Assembly (NCBI RefSeq): GCF_900591205.1
Contig: NZ_UUPU01000014.1
Location: forward strand, 186,001 to 250,000
DNA length: 64,000 nt
Reading direction: 5' to 3'
From: Pseudomonas viridiflava
GTDB lineage: Bacteria > Pseudomonadota > Gammaproteobacteria > Pseudomonadales > Pseudomonadaceae
Shown: positions 62,182 to 64,000 of the stretch, in pieces
Layout: the number at the start of each line of letters is the position of its first letter
Numbering within the stretch: position 1 is the first letter of the stretch
Notes under the pieces: generated by a model
Database searches by the model: none
What the model was told of the DNA's origin: nothing
Seen by the model: only the letters and a program-made list of their open reading frames with translations
Program-made: the position numbers and the translations under genes

Positions 62182-63912
62182 ATGCCCAGCCCCTCAGCCC
62201 CCATCGACGCCTGCCAAACGCACATTCCGGATACCGAACAGGTCTGCGCGTGGCTGATGCAAAACGCCGGGCTGAAAACCGTGGACCTGGAACGCGCCCG
62301 ACGCCTGTCCCAGGAGGGGGGGGACACTGAATTACTCGGCCTGCTCACCCGTTTAGGGCTGGTCTCGGAAGTGGAACTGGCCCGCGCCTGGGCCGACTTG
62401 CTCGACGCCCCCTTGCTGCTGGCCGACGCCGCGCCGCCGCTGCTTGACCCCCTGCCGGCATTGACCGAGCGCTTTATGCGTCACTACCAGGTGGTGCCCG
62501 TGGGCTGGAGCCAGGGCGGCTTGCGGGTGCTGGCGGCCAACCCGTCGCAGGTGTACCCGTTCCAGGCCATGGCCTATGCCTGCGGCGTGCCGGTGTGGCT
62601 GGCCGTTGGCCCGCGCAATGAGGTCGAAACCCTGATCGAGCGCTACTACGGCCAGGGCCGTTCGGCCATGGGCACCCTGATCGAAAACCTCGACGAGCAG
62701 GGTGGTGCGCTGGAAGACATCGAACACCTCAAGGACATGGCCTCCGAAGCGCCGGTGATACGCCTGGTCAACCTGATTCTGCAGCGCGCAGTGGAACATC
62801 GCGCCTCGGATATCCATATCGAGCCCTTCGAAAACCAGCTCAAGGTGCGCTACCGCATCGACGGCGTGCTGCACGAGGCGGAGGCGCCGCCTTCCAGTTC
62901 TTCGGCGGCGGTGATCTCGCGGGTGAAGATCATGGCGCGCCTGGACATTGCCGAGCGGCGCCTGCCGCAGGACGGGCGGATCATGCTGCGCATCCAGGGC
63001 AAGGAACTCGACTTGCGGGTGTCCACGGTGCCCACCAGTTTTGGCGAATCGGTGGTGATGCGTTTGCTCGATCGGCAGACCGTGCAGTTCGATTTCCAGA
63101 GCCTGGGTTTCGATGGACAGCGCCTGGAAACCTTCCTCGAAGTGCTCGAGCGGCCCCACGGCATCCTGCTGGTCACCGGCCCCACGGGTTCGGGCAAGAC
63201 CACCACGCTGTACACCGCGCTGTCACGCCTCAATACCGCCGAGCGCAAGATCATCACGGTGGAAGACCCGGTGGAATACCAGCTCGAAGGCATCAACCAG
63301 ATCCAGGTCAAACCGGCCATTGGCCTGGACTTCGCCGGTGCGCTGCGTTCCATCGTGCGCCAGGACCCGGACGTGATCATGATCGGTGAAATCCGCGATC
63401 TGGAAACCTGCCGCATCGCCATTCAGTCTTCTCTGACCGGCCACCTGGTGCTCTCGACCCTGCACACCAACAGTGCGGCGGCGAGTATCACGCGGCTGCT
63501 GGATATGGGGGTGGAAAGCTACCTGATCGCCTCGACGGTCAACGGCATCCTGGCCCAGCGCCTGGTGCGCCGCCTCGACCCGGCCACCCGTGAAGCGTTT
63601 GAAGCACCGCCCGAACTGATCGCCGAGCATGGCCTGGATCGCTTTACCGACGAGCGCCCGATCCGGCTCTATCGCCCCCGCGCCGATGCCCCCGGTGGCG
63701 GTTACCACGGCCGCAGTGCAATCACCGAATTGCTGGTGATGAATGACGAGCTGCGCAGTCTGCTGATGCGTCAGGCGGATGCTGCCACTCTTGAGCAAGC
63801 CGCCCGCCGTGGCGGCCTGCGCACCCTGCATGAAGAGGGCCTGCGCCAGGCCGTGGCCGGGGTGACGTCGCTGGAAGAAGTGCTGCGCGTGACCCGTGGA
63901 GAGGGCGCGTGA
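62182..63912 (+). CDS. gspE: Type II secretion ATPase GspE
   Basis: A 576-aa secretion ATPase. N1/N2 domains (about 1-180), then the RecA-like core: arginine-rich S-D-I-H-I-E-P-F, Walker A G-P-T-G-S-G-K-T (333-340), Asp box, Walker B I-M-I-G-E-I-R-D-L-E-T and His box L-S-T-L-H-T-N. The four-cysteine zinc module normally found between core and tail is absent: the segment at about 470-515 has no Cys. It drives pseudopilus assembly at the inner membrane. gspF starts in its last codon (GTGA). Confidence 0.9.
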   Translation: MPSPSAPIDACQTHIPDTEQVCAWLMQNAGLKTVDLERARRLSQEGGDTELLGLLTRLGLVSEVELARAWADLLDAPLLLADAAPPLLDPLPALTERFMRHYQVVPVGWSQGGLRVLAANPSQVYPFQAMAYACGVPVWLAVGPRNEVETLIERYYGQGRSAMGTLIENLDEQGGALEDIEHLKDMASEAPVIRLVNLILQRAVEHRASDIHIEPFENQLKVRYRIDGVLHEAEAPPSSSSAAVISRVKIMARLDIAERRLPQDGRIMLRIQGKELDLRVSTVPTSFGESVVMRLLDRQTVQFDFQSLGFDGQRLETFLEVLERPHGILLVTGPTGSGKTTTLYTALSRLNTAERKIITVEDPVEYQLEGINQIQVKPAIGLDFAGALRSIVRQDPDVIMIGEIRDLETCRIAIQSSLTGHLVLSTLHTNSAAASITRLLDMGVESYLIASTVNGILAQRLVRRLDPATREAFEAPPELIAEHGLDRFTDERPIRLYRPRADAPGGGYHGRSAITELLVMNDELRSLLMRQADAATLEQAARRGGLRTLHEEGLRQAVAGVTSLEEVLRVTRGEGA

Positions 63913-64000
63913 GCCTGTTCAAATACCGTGCCCTGGACAGCCAGGGCCAGCCGCAAAACGGCACGCTTGAAGCCAGGGACCAGGACGCCGCCGTCGCCGC
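63909..64000 (+). CDS. gspF: Type II secretion inner-membrane protein GspF, 5' part
   Basis: The first 30 codons from the GTG overlapping the gspE stop encode S-L-F-K-Y-R-A-L-D-S-Q-G-Q-P-Q-N-G, the conserved GspF/PilC start (F-x-Y-x-A-x-D-x-x-G). The gene runs off the window end. It is the platform protein that works with GspE. Confidence 0.85.
   Translation, partial: MSLFKYRALDSQGQPQNGTLEARDQDAAVA

Overview
The window is a chromosomal segment of a fluorescent Pseudomonas (P. fluorescens group). The evidence is the thrS-infC-rpmI-rplT-pheS-pheT-ihfA-MerR-tRNA-Pro cluster in pseudomonad order, a DUF1654 gene beside endonuclease I, high-GC codon use and REP/REPIN repeats of the type common in this group. 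It divides into a mobile island (1 to about 13,490) and core or strain-specific chromosome (about 13,490 to 64,000).

Island (1 to ~13,490). The right end lies inside endA, which is cut after about 123 codons. Next to the junction is a four-gene, Tn554-like recombination module on the minus strand: a 381-aa tyrosine recombinase, a 723-aa recombinase-like protein without visible catalytic residues, a 653-aa tyrosine recombinase and a 187-aa coiled-coil TnpC-like protein. An exported nuclease follows. The left end of the island is outside the window. The cargo is small, poorly known genes: an orphan MbcA/ParS/Xre-type antitoxin, a NYN/OST-HTH protein, a Nudix remnant and a frameshifted hypothetical gene. 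The most interesting cargo is a tight three-gene operon (about 4816 to 1886, minus strand). It encodes a P-loop kinase, a fusion of a related P-loop kinase with an adenylosuccinate-synthetase-like domain, and a protein with ADP-ribosyltransferase-like features. In the synthetase domain the catalytic Asp of PurA is replaced by Ser, as in the phage enzyme PurZ. I consider this operon the best candidate for an undescribed nucleotide-based system.

The island sits directly downstream of a LexA-box promoter that drives DUF1654-endA. The truncated endA and the recombinases point the same way with no visible terminator between them, so SOS transcription could run into the recombinase genes.

Core part. 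ansB (periplasmic asparaginase) is followed by a ribose operon, rbsB-A-C-R-K-D, ending in a periplasmic nucleoside hydrolase that could supply ribose to the transporter. After several small genes (I78 inhibitor lipoprotein, cold-shock protein) comes the translation cluster thrS to tRNA-Pro(GGG). Next are a possible LPS/glycosyltransferase gene, a stand-alone BamA paralogue, an OmpR-type two-component system and a decayed M20-peptidase/MFS region. A GntR-type regulator with a sigma54-type promoter precedes an amino-acid ABC transporter, a PotF-like binding protein and a gamma-glutamyltransferase. Then come a TonB-dependent siderophore receptor with fecBCDE-like ABC genes, and a TonB receptor/flavin monooxygenase/SsuA-like operon facing a LacI-type regulator. 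A TetR regulator, a large exported GH3 beta-glucosidase, a small secreted protein and the start of a type II secretion operon (gspE, gspF) complete the window.
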